64,000 nucleotides of DNA from Pseudomonas sp. PB101 (GTDB lineage: Bacteria; Pseudomonadota; Gammaproteobacteria; Pseudomonadales; Pseudomonadaceae), in contig NZ_RWIR01000065.1 in assembly GCF_009764265.1 (NCBI RefSeq), positions 1 to 64,000 on the forward strand. Direction: 5' to 3'. The notes under the pieces are model-generated. The model worked only from the letters and a program-made list of their open reading frames with translations. It was not told where the DNA came from and searched no databases. The translations under genes were made by a program, and so were the position numbers. This document shows positions 8,879-16,875 of the stretch, piece by piece (the first letter of the stretch is position 1; each line of letters begins with the position of its first letter).

Positions 8879-9808
8879 TCAGACCGACAAGCGCAACCGC
8901 GCCAAATCCCGCAACGGCGGTGCCCCGAACAACCGGCTGTACTCCCGGCTGAACTGCGAAGGGCTTTCATACCCGACCCGATACCCCGCCGCCGAAGCCT
9001 CCAGCCCTTCGGCCAGCATCAACCGCCGCGCTTCCTGCAGGCGCAACTGCTTCTGATACTGCAACGGGCTCATCGCCGTCATCGCCTTGAAGCGGTGATG
9101 CAGGGTCGACACGCTCAAATTCACTTCCCTGGCCAGATCATCGATGCGCAACGGCTGTTCAAAATTGCCGTTGAGCCATTTGATCGCCTGGCTGATGCGA
9201 TGGCTCTGACTGTTGGCGATGGCGATTTCGTACAGCCGATGCCCCTGCTTGCTGCGCAACAGGCGATAGAGAATCTCCCGGCGGATCAGCGGCGCGAGCA
9301 TGGCGATGTCTTTCGGGGTGTCCAGCAAACGCGCCAGGCGCAGCACGGCATCGAGCATCGCGGTGTCGAGTTTTTCGACATACAGCCCGCGCCCGGTCTG
9401 CCGGGTGGGCACGCCGAGGGGGCCGGCATCGGCGATCAGCGCGGTGATTTCCGTCGGGTCGATGTCCAGGCGCAAGGCCAGGATCGGCTCCTCGGCCGAG
9501 ACGTCCACCACCCGTCCACTCAGCGGCATCGAGACCGAGACCACCAGGTAGTTCAACGGGTCGTAGTTGAAGTGCTCGTTGGCCAGCTGAACCTCTTTGC
9601 GCCCCTGGGCCATGATGCACAGCGCCGGTTGCGCGAGCACCGGAGCGAACTCGTGGGACTGGCTGTGGCGAGACATGAACAGCGAGCCGATGGCCGTGGC
9701 ATAACTGCCATCTTCGGTGGTGTTGCGGCGGATGATCGCCGCCAGTTCCGCGCGCTGCTTTTCCATGTCGGTGTCCAGCGGGGCTTGAAAGTGATCGAAC
9801 GACGACAT
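8879..9808 (-). CDS. AraC-family transcriptional regulator
   Basis: A 309-aa regulator with a cupin-like N-terminal AraC ligand domain (about residues 20-180). It is followed by two helix-turn-helix motifs in the C-terminal 100 residues (IDDLAREVNLSVSTLHHRFK and the GYESPSQFSREYSRLFG element). The start at 9808 (MSSFDHF) is preferred over 9817 because GAGGAT sits 8 nt upstream of it. The gene converges on the ABC operon, so a regulatory link is possible but not shown. Target and effector are unknown. Confidence 0.9.
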   Translation of the reverse strand: MSSFDHFQAPLDTDMEKQRAELAAIIRRNTTEDGSYATAIGSLFMSRHSQSHEFAPVLAQPALCIMAQGRKEVQLANEHFNYDPLNYLVVSVSMPLSGRVVDVSAEEPILALRLDIDPTEITALIADAGPLGVPTRQTGRGLYVEKLDTAMLDAVLRLARLLDTPKDIAMLAPLIRREILYRLLRSKQGHRLYEIAIANSQSHRISQAIKWLNGNFEQPLRIDDLAREVNLSVSTLHHRFKAMTAMSPLQYQKQLRLQEARRLMLAEGLEASAAGYRVGYESPSQFSREYSRLFGAPPLRDLARLRLSV

Positions 9809-10147
9809 GCGCGGCATCCTCGGCTAGGCATGGAGGGAATGGAGCAGAGCATATGTTTGTGCAAGTGAGAGCGGTAGACACATCCTGCCGGATGCTTGCC
9901 TGATTCTGCCCGGAGACGACCGGCGGTGTTAACACTAGAGCCTTGTGCCGCAAGAACTTGCTTGAAACTCGTAGGGCAGAACCGTGACAGGGTTTTACAG
10001 CTTGTTACAGGCCTTCCACAGAGTTTCGCAGGATTGTGCAACGCGCCGGCAGGAATCGACTAACGAGGCAGGCGTCGCGACCCTTAACCTTTGATCCTGT
10101 CGCAGCCCGTCCCCCGGCTGCCACGCGACTCCCCGGGAGGGTTGAAC
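9809..10147. other. Intergenic region between the AraC-type and monooxygenase genes
   Basis: A 339-bp divergent gap. It must contain both promoters. I see a clear ribosome-binding site (GGGAGGGTTGAAC) before the + strand gene but no promoter or repeat that I can defend. Confidence 0.4.
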
Positions 10148-10501
10148 ATGTCCAAGCAAATCCCCGTCAGTCATATGGCCTTCGTCCGAGCGCGCGCCGG
10201 GCGCTCGGCGGAACTCGGTGTGCGTCTGAGCGCCCTGATCGACCCGTCCCGCGCAGCGCCAGGCTGCCTGAGCTTTGCCTTGCAGCATTCGCAATGCGAT
10301 CCGCAGTTGTGGCTGGTGTCCGGTTTCTGGAGCAATCAACAAGCCATGACCGCGTACTTCAGCACCCCGGCGATGGAGGTTTTTGCCGAGTTGGTCCAGG
10401 AACTGGTTGTCGACAGCCTGGACTTCCACACCTTCAAGGAGGTGTCGGCGGCGCAGGCCCTCGGTCAGTCAGGTGCGGCGGTACACAAACTGGCCGGTTG
10501 A
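10148..10501 (+). CDS. Antibiotic biosynthesis monooxygenase (ABM) domain protein
   Basis: A 117-aa protein with the small ferredoxin-like ABM fold pattern: an N-terminal strand HMAFVRARAGRSAELGVRL, then a central DPSRAAPGCLSFALQ segment and a FWSNQQAMTAYFSTPAM segment. Proteins of this family are cofactor-free monooxygenases or dimeric stress-related proteins such as YgiN. The substrate cannot be predicted. It is preceded by a strong ribosome-binding site. Confidence 0.78.
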   Translation: MSKQIPVSHMAFVRARAGRSAELGVRLSALIDPSRAAPGCLSFALQHSQCDPQLWLVSGFWSNQQAMTAYFSTPAMEVFAELVQELVVDSLDFHTFKEVSAAQALGQSGAAVHKLAG

Positions 10502-10542
10502 GGGTTTAATGACGGCATTCTCAACCAGCCAGGACTCGCGAC

Positions 10543-10773
10543 ATGGCACGTAAAGCCTTTGATCACTTCGAAGCTGTATCCGCTGTAGTACCGGGCGAGG
10601 GCGGTTACCACGCCGCTATCGCCGTCAAAGCGCTGGGCGGCGCCGGCGCCCCGCGTTTTCACAAAGTGCTGGAAGGCCAGGTCTTCAAGACCGCCCATGA
10701 CGCCGATCTGGCAGCGGCCAAGGAGCTGACCCACCTCAAGGACGTCAAGGAAGACGCCGACCTGCTCTGGTAA
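10543..10773 (+). CDS. Small conserved hypothetical protein
   Basis: A 76-aa acidic cytosolic protein (starts MARKAFDHFEAV, ends EDADLLW). It begins 42 nt after the monooxygenase gene on the same strand and ends right next to the convergent flavin reductase gene. It has no signal peptide, membrane segment or catalytic motif that I recognise. Codon use matches the neighbours, so it looks like a real gene. Confidence 0.65.
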   Translation: MARKAFDHFEAVSAVVPGEGGYHAAIAVKALGGAGAPRFHKVLEGQVFKTAHDADLAAAKELTHLKDVKEDADLLW

Positions 10774-11403
10774 TCACTTCTTCGCCCCTGGGCGGTACAT
10801 CTTGAACAAGGCCTCAGGCCCCAGCTGGAAGTAATCCGCCGGCCCGCCGCCGCGCAGAATCGGTTCTGCCGCGGCGGTGTCGTATACCCCGTCCTTCAAC
10901 AGCCATTTGGCGATATGCACGGCGACCACTTCGCCGAGGATCAGCCAGCTGGGCACCACATTGCCGTCCGCCCGCTGCAACTGAATGATCTGCGTGACCT
11001 TGCACTCGAAGGACACCGGGCTTTGTGCCACCCGTGGCACCTGAATGACCCTGGAGGCAACGGTGGTCAGGCCGGCCAGTTCGAACTCGTTGACCTCGGG
11101 CCCGACCATGGCGCAGCTCTGGTTCATCTGCTCGGCCAGCGGCCGGGTGGCCAGGTTCCAGGCGAATTCGCCGGTTTGCTCGATGTTGTTCAGGCTGTCT
11201 TTGCGCCCGACACTGGAAAACCCGATGATCGGCGGAATGTAGTTGAAGGCATTGAAAAAGCTGTAGGGCGCCAGGTTCAAGCGGCCTTCGGCATCCTGCG
11301 AAGAGATCCAGCCGATGGGGCGCGGGCCGACGATGGCGTTGAACGGATCGTGGGGCAGGCCGTGGCCGTTGGCGGGTTCGTAGAAGTGGATGTCGTCGGG
11401 CAT
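10774..11403 (-). CDS. Flavin reductase-like (DIM6/NTAB) FMN-binding protein
   Basis: A 209-aa member of the flavin reductase-like split-barrel family. Typical elements are VGPRPIGWISSQDAEGRLNL, APYSFFNAFNYIPP and the flavin-site segment KDSLNNIEQTGEF. Related proteins reduce FMN or act as flavin-dependent oxidoreductases with small ligands. The start at 11403 (MPDDIHF) is preferred; an in-frame ATG 33 nt upstream is also possible. Its physiological partner is unknown; the ABM-type monooxygenase gene nearby is on the opposite strand. Confidence 0.85.
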   Translation of the reverse strand: MPDDIHFYEPANGHGLPHDPFNAIVGPRPIGWISSQDAEGRLNLAPYSFFNAFNYIPPIIGFSSVGRKDSLNNIEQTGEFAWNLATRPLAEQMNQSCAMVGPEVNEFELAGLTTVASRVIQVPRVAQSPVSFECKVTQIIQLQRADGNVVPSWLILGEVVAVHIAKWLLKDGVYDTAAAEPILRGGGPADYFQLGPEALFKMYRPGAKK

Positions 11404-11478
11404 GGAAATTTCCAGAGCTTGCGGGGAGACGTGCATGGTGCAAGCACGCGCCGCGGATTTCCAGTCGGATGACGATCA

Positions 11479-11582
11479 CTGTAGGAGCGAGCTTGCTCGC
11501 GAAAAACCTGAGAGCGCTGCGGGGCACCTGCCAACCAACGTTATCGTTGACGACCATCGCGAGCGAGCTCGCTCCTACAGGT
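11479..11582. repeat. REP doublet (REPIN), GCGAGC stem type
   Basis: Inverted REP copies (TGTAGGAGCGAGCTTGCTCG and CGAGCGAGCTCGCTCCTACA) lie between the flavin reductase gene and the small secreted-protein gene. Confidence 0.85.
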
Positions 11583-11593
11583 TACCTTCCAGA

Positions 11594-11785
11594 TCAGCCG
11601 ATAGCTTCAGCGCTACCGGTTTTATCAAAACCGTCAGAGGCATAGGTGCCGGACTGGCTGTGTTCGATGGCGGCACTGGCGCCGGAACCGAACGAGGCCG
11701 AACCGGTTTTGTCGTAGCCGTCGGCCGCAAAGGCATTGGCAGCCAGCACGGAGAGAGTCAGGGCAAGGATCAATCGGATTTTCAT
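11594..11785 (-). CDS. Small secreted protein with GYDKTGSA/GFDKTGSA repeats
   Basis: A 63-aa protein. It starts with a classic Sec signal peptide (MKIRLILALTLSVLAANAFA) and leaves a mature peptide of about 43 residues. That peptide has two near-identical motifs, GYDKTGSA and GFDKTGSA, separated by a serine/alanine-rich linker. A ribosome-binding site (GGAG) sits 8 nt upstream of the ATG. No function is known to me; small exported proteins of this kind are common in Pseudomonas and are often stress-induced. Confidence 0.75.
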   Translation of the reverse strand: MKIRLILALTLSVLAANAFAADGYDKTGSASFGSGASAAIEHSQSGTYASDGFDKTGSAEAIG

Positions 11786-11944
11786 GACAGGTACTCCAGG
11801 TACGTGCGCGATGGGTACGTTCAGGGACTCCTTCGAGGCCCGTAACGGATATACGTGCGTCCTGTCGATCTGGATGCACTCAGCAAAAGGCTGCTGCCGG
11901 TGCATTAACCGATGATTATCTTGCTGGAGGGGGAGACGAATGGC

Positions 11945-11972
11945 GCCCTTCGCGAATTCAATCGCGAAGGGC
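11945..11972. terminator. Hairpin downstream of the MFS permease gene (possible terminator)
   Basis: A perfect 10-bp inverted repeat, GCCCTTCGCG / CGCGAAGGGC with an 8-nt loop, lies 37 bp after the permease stop. There is no T-run, so it may only protect mRNA ends. Confidence 0.4.
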
Positions 11973-12008
11973 CTTGGCGCTCACCGTTGCAGTGAGCGTC
12001 GGTGGCGA

Positions 12009-13328
12009 TCAGTCAGTGACGATCCGCGAATGCTTGCGGGTGTCTTTCATGGTGACGTACACCAGCAACGACACGGCAATGCACGCGGTCACGTACCAGT
12101 AGTAACCGGTTTCCATGCCGATGCTCTTGAACCACAGCGCGATGTATTCGGCGGTGCCGCCGAAGATCGAGACGGTCAGCGCGTACGGCAGGCCTACGCC
12201 CAGGGCGCGGATTTCGGTGGGGAACAGTTCGGCTTTGACCACGGCGTTGATCGAGGTGTAGCCGCTGACGATGATCAGCGCCGCCATGATCAGGAAGAAC
12301 GCGCCCCACCAGGTCGTGATGGTGTGCAGGGTGGTGAGGATCGGCACGGTGAACAGCGTCCCGAGAACGCCGAAGGCGATCAGGATCGGCCGGCGACCGA
12401 TTTTATCCGACAGCCCGCCGACGATCGGTTGCAGGCACATGAACAGGAACAGCGTGGCGGCGGAAATGGTGGTGGAGTCGGAAATGCTCATGCCGACGGT
12501 GTTCACCAGGTATTTCTGCATGTAGGTGGTGTAGGTGTAGAACGCCAGGGTACCGCCCATGGTCAGGCCGACCACGGTCAGCAGTTCCTTGGGGTGACGC
12601 ATCAAGGTGCGCATCGCGCTTTCCTTGGCTTTTTCCTTCTTGGTGAACGACTCGGTCTCTTCCATGCCGCGACGCAGGTACAGCGCGACCACGGCACACA
12701 GCGCGCCGATGGCGAACGGAATGCGCCAGCCCCAGGCGTACAGCTCCTCGGTGGTCAGGAAGTTCTGCAGGACAATCAACACCGCCAGGGCGATGAGCTG
12801 ACCGGAAATCAACGTCACATACTGGAAGCTGGAGTAGAAGCCGCGACGCTCCTTGGTGGCCATCTCGCTGAGATAAGTGGCGGAGGTGCCGTATTCGCCG
12901 CCCACCGACAGGCCTTGCAGCAAGCGTGCGAACACCAGCAGGATCGGCGCACCGATGCCGATGACTTCATAACCCGGGCTCAGGGCGATCAGCAGCGAGC
13001 CGAAGCACATCAGGTACACCGAGGCCATCAGGGCCTTTTTGCGCCCGACCTTGTCGGCATACAGGCCCATCAGCCAGCCACCGATCGGACGCATCAGGAA
13101 GCCCACGGCGAAGATCGCGGCGGTGTTGAGCAGTTGGGCGGTTGTGTCGCCCTTGGGGAAGAAGGTCTTGGCGAAGTACAGGGAGAAGGCGGCGTAGACG
13201 TACCAGTCGTACCACTCGACCATGTTGCCGACGGAACCGCTGAAGATCGATTTGATCCGACTGGAAGTGGTTCTTTCCTTGGCCGGCACGGCAGCCGACC
13301 CAAGCGGCAGGGAGTTGGAGTTATCCAT
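12009..13328 (-). CDS. kgtP: MFS transporter, alpha-ketoglutarate permease-like
   Basis: A 439-aa major facilitator protein of the metabolite:H+ symporter (KgtP/ProP/ShiA) group. The conserved GNMVEWYDWYVYA in the first helix, the loop ADKVGRKKAL and QGLSVGGEYGTSATY are visible, with about twelve helices. It should import a dicarboxylate such as alpha-ketoglutarate. The start at 13328 (MDNSNSL) is chosen because GAAGGATCC lies just upstream. A sigma-54 promoter lies 62-78 bp upstream and a sigma-54-dependent activator is encoded next to it, so expression is probably inducible by the substrate through that two-component system. Confidence 0.85.
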   Translation of the reverse strand: MDNSNSLPLGSAAVPAKERTTSSRIKSIFSGSVGNMVEWYDWYVYAAFSLYFAKTFFPKGDTTAQLLNTAAIFAVGFLMRPIGGWLMGLYADKVGRKKALMASVYLMCFGSLLIALSPGYEVIGIGAPILLVFARLLQGLSVGGEYGTSATYLSEMATKERRGFYSSFQYVTLISGQLIALAVLIVLQNFLTTEELYAWGWRIPFAIGALCAVVALYLRRGMEETESFTKKEKAKESAMRTLMRHPKELLTVVGLTMGGTLAFYTYTTYMQKYLVNTVGMSISDSTTISAATLFLFMCLQPIVGGLSDKIGRRPILIAFGVLGTLFTVPILTTLHTITTWWGAFFLIMAALIIVSGYTSINAVVKAELFPTEIRALGVGLPYALTVSIFGGTAEYIALWFKSIGMETGYYWYVTACIAVSLLVYVTMKDTRKHSRIVTD

Positions 13329-13390
13329 TGAAGGATCCTTCATTTAATTGTTTTTGTGGAGCGCGATGAAACGCAGCCTGACTGGGCTAT

Positions 13391-13406
13391 AGCAGGAGCT
13401 GTGCCA
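13391..13406 (-). promoter_or_regulatory. Sigma-54 (-24/-12) promoter of the permease gene
   Basis: On the minus strand the sequence reads TGGCACAGCTCCTGCT. This matches the RpoN consensus TGGCAC-N5-TTGCW except for one base (C for T in the -12 element), with exact spacing. It lies about 62 bp upstream of the permease start codon. The adjacent response regulator has the GAFTGA motif that contacts sigma-54. Confidence 0.85.
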
Positions 13407-13448
13407 ACGGGGAGAGGGCCGGTTTAGAGGGGTGAGGGTGTTTCGGTG

Positions 13449-13494
13449 AGCGGAAATCCGCTTATTTTTGGCGGGCGGTGAGCGGAAATTTGCT
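13449..13494. promoter_or_regulatory. Tandem palindromic upstream activator sites
   Basis: Two copies of a 14-bp dyad, AGCGGAAATCCGCT (13449-13462, perfect arms) and AGCGGAAATTTGCT (13481-13494), lie within a direct repeat CGGTGAGCGGAAAT spaced 32 bp, about three helical turns. They sit some 43-90 bp upstream of the -24 element, where NtrC-type activators bind. They are probably the sites of the neighbouring response regulator. Confidence 0.7.
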
Positions 13495-13525
13495 TATCGG
13501 CAGGGGTGTTTGTATTGCCTATGCT

Positions 13526-13628
13526 GGCCCCTTCGCGGGCAAGCCCGCTCCCACAGGTTTATGGGGTATCCATAAAATTTATGAACGCCTGGATTACTGT
13601 GGGAGCGGGCTTGCCCGCGAAGAGGCCG
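13526..13628. repeat. REP doublet (REPIN), GCGGGC stem type
   Basis: Inverted REPs (TTCGCGGGCAAGCCCGCTCC and GGAGCGGGCTTGCCCGCGAA) lie between the response-regulator stop and the activator sites of the permease gene. They may stop read-through from the regulator operon into the permease gene. Confidence 0.88.
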
Positions 13629-13637
13629 GTTCAGACG

Positions 13638-14963
13638 CTACAGGAACATCTCTCTGCTCAACCCATGCCGCTGCATCTTTTCATTGAAGGTCCGGCGTGG
13701 CAGTTGCAGTTCTTCTAGCACCGCTTTCACGTCGCCCTTGTGCCGGGTCAATGCCGCACGCAGGCACTGCGCCTCGAACGCTTCCTGCTGCGCCGCCAGT
13801 GACTGGCCGGGGTCGATGCCCAAGGGCTCCGGTTCACCCAGCCCCAGTACCTGGCGCTCGGCGACGTTCGCCAGTTCGCGTACGTTGCCCGGCCAGTCAT
13901 GGCTCAGCAGGTGGCTCAACTGCGCGCCGCTCAATGGTGGAAATTTACGCCCCAGCCGTTCGGCGGCGTTATGCGCAAAGGATTCGAACAGCAGCGGAAT
14001 GTCTTCACGGCGTTCGCGCAAGGGCGGCAGGCGCAACTCAGCAACGTTCAAGCGATAGGCCAGGTCTTCGCGAAAACGCCCGGCCCGCGCTTCGTCGAGC
14101 AGGTCCGGTTTGGTCGCGGCAATGATGCGCAGATCCACGCGGATGCTCTGGTTCGAGCCCAGTCGCTCAAGCTTTTGTTCCTGCAGCACCCGTAGCAGCT
14201 TCACCTGCTGGGCCAGCGGCATGCTTTCGATTTCATCGAGAAACAGCGTGCCGCCGTCGGCGTACTCGAGTTTGCCGATGCGCTTGCCGGACGCCCCGGT
14301 GAACGCGCCGCTCTCGTGCCCGAACAGCTCGGCCTCGAACAGTTGTTCGGGGATGGCCGCGCAGTTGAGCGCGACAAACGGCTTGTCGGCCCGCGGCCCG
14401 AAGTCGTGCAGGCAACGCGCGACCAGCTCCTTGCCGCTACCGGTTTCCCCGCGAATCAGTACGTTGACCGGCAGGGTTGCAAGATCGAGCACCTGCCGGC
14501 GCAGAGTCTGTAAACCCCGGGACACGCCGAGCAGCGTCGCATCCAGCTTGGCGCGGTTGTCCGCCTGCTCGTGCAGGGCGCGGTTTTCCAGCACCAGCCG
14601 GCGCTTGTCGAGGGCGCGGCGCAGGCTGCCGAGCAGGGTTTCCGGGCTGAAGGGTTTTTCGAGGAAATCGTAGGCGCCGTCGCGCATGGCCTCGACGGCC
14701 ATCGGTACATCGCCGTGGCCGGTCAACAGGATCACCGGCAAATCGGCATCCCGGCGTTGTACTTCGGCCAGCAGTTCCAGGCCGGTCATGCCGGGCATGC
14801 GCACGTCGCTGAGAATCACCCCGGCAAAGTGCCTGGGCAACTGCGCCAGGCACTCATCGGCGCGGCTGAACAGCTGCACCTCGAAACCCGACAGGGTCAA
14901 CCATTGCTCGACGGCACTGCGAATGCTGCTTTCGTCATCGACCACCATCACTGAGTTCAGCAT
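13638..14963 (-). CDS. Sigma-54-dependent response regulator, DctD/MifR-like
   Basis: A 441-aa NtrC-family activator. The receiver domain (residues 1-120) has the acidic VDDE pair, the phospho-acceptor aspartate in SDVRMPG and the KPFS lysine. The AAA+ domain (about 140-370) has Walker A GETGSGKE, the sigma-54 contact motif GAFTGA and GGTLFLDE. A Fis-type helix-turn-helix ends the protein (GDVKAVLEELQLPRRTF). It overlaps the kinase gene by 7 nt. DctD controls C4-dicarboxylate uptake and MifR controls alpha-ketoglutarate uptake; the permease with a sigma-54 promoter next door makes an alpha-ketoglutarate role most likely. Confidence 0.93.
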   Translation of the reverse strand: MLNSVMVVDDESSIRSAVEQWLTLSGFEVQLFSRADECLAQLPRHFAGVILSDVRMPGMTGLELLAEVQRRDADLPVILLTGHGDVPMAVEAMRDGAYDFLEKPFSPETLLGSLRRALDKRRLVLENRALHEQADNRAKLDATLLGVSRGLQTLRRQVLDLATLPVNVLIRGETGSGKELVARCLHDFGPRADKPFVALNCAAIPEQLFEAELFGHESGAFTGASGKRIGKLEYADGGTLFLDEIESMPLAQQVKLLRVLQEQKLERLGSNQSIRVDLRIIAATKPDLLDEARAGRFREDLAYRLNVAELRLPPLRERREDIPLLFESFAHNAAERLGRKFPPLSGAQLSHLLSHDWPGNVRELANVAERQVLGLGEPEPLGIDPGQSLAAQQEAFEAQCLRAALTRHKGDVKAVLEELQLPRRTFNEKMQRHGLSREMFL

Positions 14964-16723
14964 GGTGCATGCACCTCCAGGTCGATGGGCAAGGTCATGG
15001 TAAACACGGCACCTTTGTCATGATTGTCGGCGCTCAGGCGCCCGCCAGACTCGTGAACGATGGCAAACGATACGGCCAGACCGATCCCCAGGCCATCGCC
15101 CACCGGTTTGGTGGTGAAGAACGGATCGAAGACCTTGGGCAGGTTCTCTTCGGCGATACCGCCACCGTTGTCGATCACGCTCAGGCGCCACAATTGTTCG
15201 TCGGCTTCGAGGCGGATTTCCAGGCGTTTGCAGGGTTTGTCCTGCATCGCGTCGAGGGCGTTGCGCAGCAGATTGATCAGCACCTGCTCCAGGCGTATCG
15301 CATCGCCGCGCACCCAGGCCGGACGGGTCAGGTGCAGCACGGTGCTGACCTGTTCGTCACGCAACCTGGTGTCGAGCAGTTGCAGCGACTGGTCCACCAC
15401 CGCCGCCAGGTCCAGGCGTTCGCGCAAACCGCTGGGGCTTTTGCGCGCGAAGGTTTTCAGGTGACCGGTGAGGGCGGCCATGCGCGTGAGCATTTCGTCC
15501 ACCGGTTTGAGCGCCTTGTAGGCGTCGTCGACACGACCGTGGTCGAGCAGCAGGCGCAAGGTCGCCAGCTGCATGCGCTGGGCGGTGAGCGGCTGGTTGA
15601 TCTCATGGGCGAGGGCGGCGGACATCTGCCCCAGCGCCGCGAGCTTGGCCGATTGCACCAGGCCCTCCTGGGCGGTGCGCAGGTCGCGGGTTCGCTCTTC
15701 TACAAGCTGTTCGAGTTCTTCGCGACTGCGCTGGCGCAGTTTGGCCAGGCGCCAGCGCTGGTTGAGAAACAGCAACAGGAACACCAGGGTCAGCCACAGC
15801 CCGGCCGCGGCAAGCGCTGCGTTGCGGCTGTCTTCGAAAGCGACTTGCGGTCGACGCAGCAGGTGCAAGGTCCAGCCTTCAGTAGTCAACGGCAGGGATT
15901 CCCACAGGTAATCCGCCTTGCCGTCGGGGCCATCGACCCGAGCCAGATCACTGTTGTCGTCGAAGCGCCGCAACGATTGAAACCCGAGCGGCGTCAGCGG
16001 CTGCTTATCGTACTGGCGGGTGCTCTTGAGTTCGGCGTGATCGCTGTCGCTCAGCGGCTTGAGCAGGCGATAGCGCCAGCCCGGCTGGTTGGCGATGAAG
16101 ATGATCCCGCGGGCATCGCTGACCAAAAGCGTGTCGTTGCCCTGACGCCACTCACGTTCCAGTTCGGGGAATTCCAGTTTCACCACCATGGCGCCGAGAA
16201 ACTGGCCGTCGTCATCGGTGACCGCGCTGGAGAGGAAGTAGCCGGGGATTCCACTGGTTACGCCCACCGCGTAAAAACGCCCGGTGCCCTGGGTGCGGGT
16301 CTGGTTGAAATAGGGACGGAAACCGTAGTTGTGGCCGACATAACTGCTGGGCAATCGCCAGTTGCTCGCCGCCACGGCGAGGCCGGTGCGGTCGAGCAGT
16401 TCCAGGGTCGAGGATTCGGCCGCGCCGTTGATCTTTTCCAGTTTGCGGTTCAGCGCATCCTGCTGCTCGGGGCTCACCGCTCCCTTGAGCGCCGAGCGCA
16501 ACTCCGGGTCCAGCGCCAGCACGGCGGGCAGGGCGCGGTAACGTTCGATCAGGGTATGCAGGGACGTGGCGTACAGCGCCAGTTGCTGATTGGCGCGGGC
16601 CGCGTCTTCGACCATGGATTGGCGTACGGCGTGGCGCATGGCCAGGGTGGCGGCGATGCCTGCGCCAGCGATGATCAGCAGGATGTATAGCGACAAACGC
16701 ACGTTACGGGAAATCGGCAGCAT
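14957..16723 (-). CDS. Sensor histidine kinase, DctB/MifS-like
   Basis: A kinase of about 588 aa. An N-terminal transmembrane helix is followed by a periplasmic sensor of about 250 residues with the double-Cache pattern of DctB (GHNYGFRPYFNQTRTQGTGR). A second membrane helix (LAAAGLWLTLVFLLLFL), a coiled coil, an H-box (HEINQPL), an N-box (NLLRNALDAMQD) and G-boxes (DNGGGI, GDGLGIGL) follow. It should sense a dicarboxylate outside the membrane and phosphorylate the regulator encoded downstream. The start at 16723 is chosen to put the membrane helix at the N-terminus; an earlier ATG at 16765 cannot be excluded. Confidence 0.9.
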   Translation of the reverse strand: MLPISRNVRLSLYILLIIAGAGIAATLAMRHAVRQSMVEDAARANQQLALYATSLHTLIERYRALPAVLALDPELRSALKGAVSPEQQDALNRKLEKINGAAESSTLELLDRTGLAVAASNWRLPSSYVGHNYGFRPYFNQTRTQGTGRFYAVGVTSGIPGYFLSSAVTDDDGQFLGAMVVKLEFPELEREWRQGNDTLLVSDARGIIFIANQPGWRYRLLKPLSDSDHAELKSTRQYDKQPLTPLGFQSLRRFDDNSDLARVDGPDGKADYLWESLPLTTEGWTLHLLRRPQVAFEDSRNAALAAAGLWLTLVFLLLFLNQRWRLAKLRQRSREELEQLVEERTRDLRTAQEGLVQSAKLAALGQMSAALAHEINQPLTAQRMQLATLRLLLDHGRVDDAYKALKPVDEMLTRMAALTGHLKTFARKSPSGLRERLDLAAVVDQSLQLLDTRLRDEQVSTVLHLTRPAWVRGDAIRLEQVLINLLRNALDAMQDKPCKRLEIRLEADEQLWRLSVIDNGGGIAEENLPKVFDPFFTTKPVGDGLGIGLAVSFAIVHESGGRLSADNHDKGAVFTMTLPIDLEVHAPC

Positions 16724-16875
16724 GCTGGCACAAACAGGTAGAAAGTCGGGCGGGCACGATAGCATGGTGCACCCGCTTGGAGAGACAAGGGTTGCAGGAG
16801 ATCCGCCGCCCCGCATCAGCCAAGGCTGTGTTTGACAACCTCGGCCATCCCATTGCTCAACGACTTGTCAGGCGT

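Noticed and set aside
16777..16875. Remnant of a tcC gene after tcB
   Set aside because: The 153 bp after tcB show no Rhs-type motif or long frame in the tcB direction.
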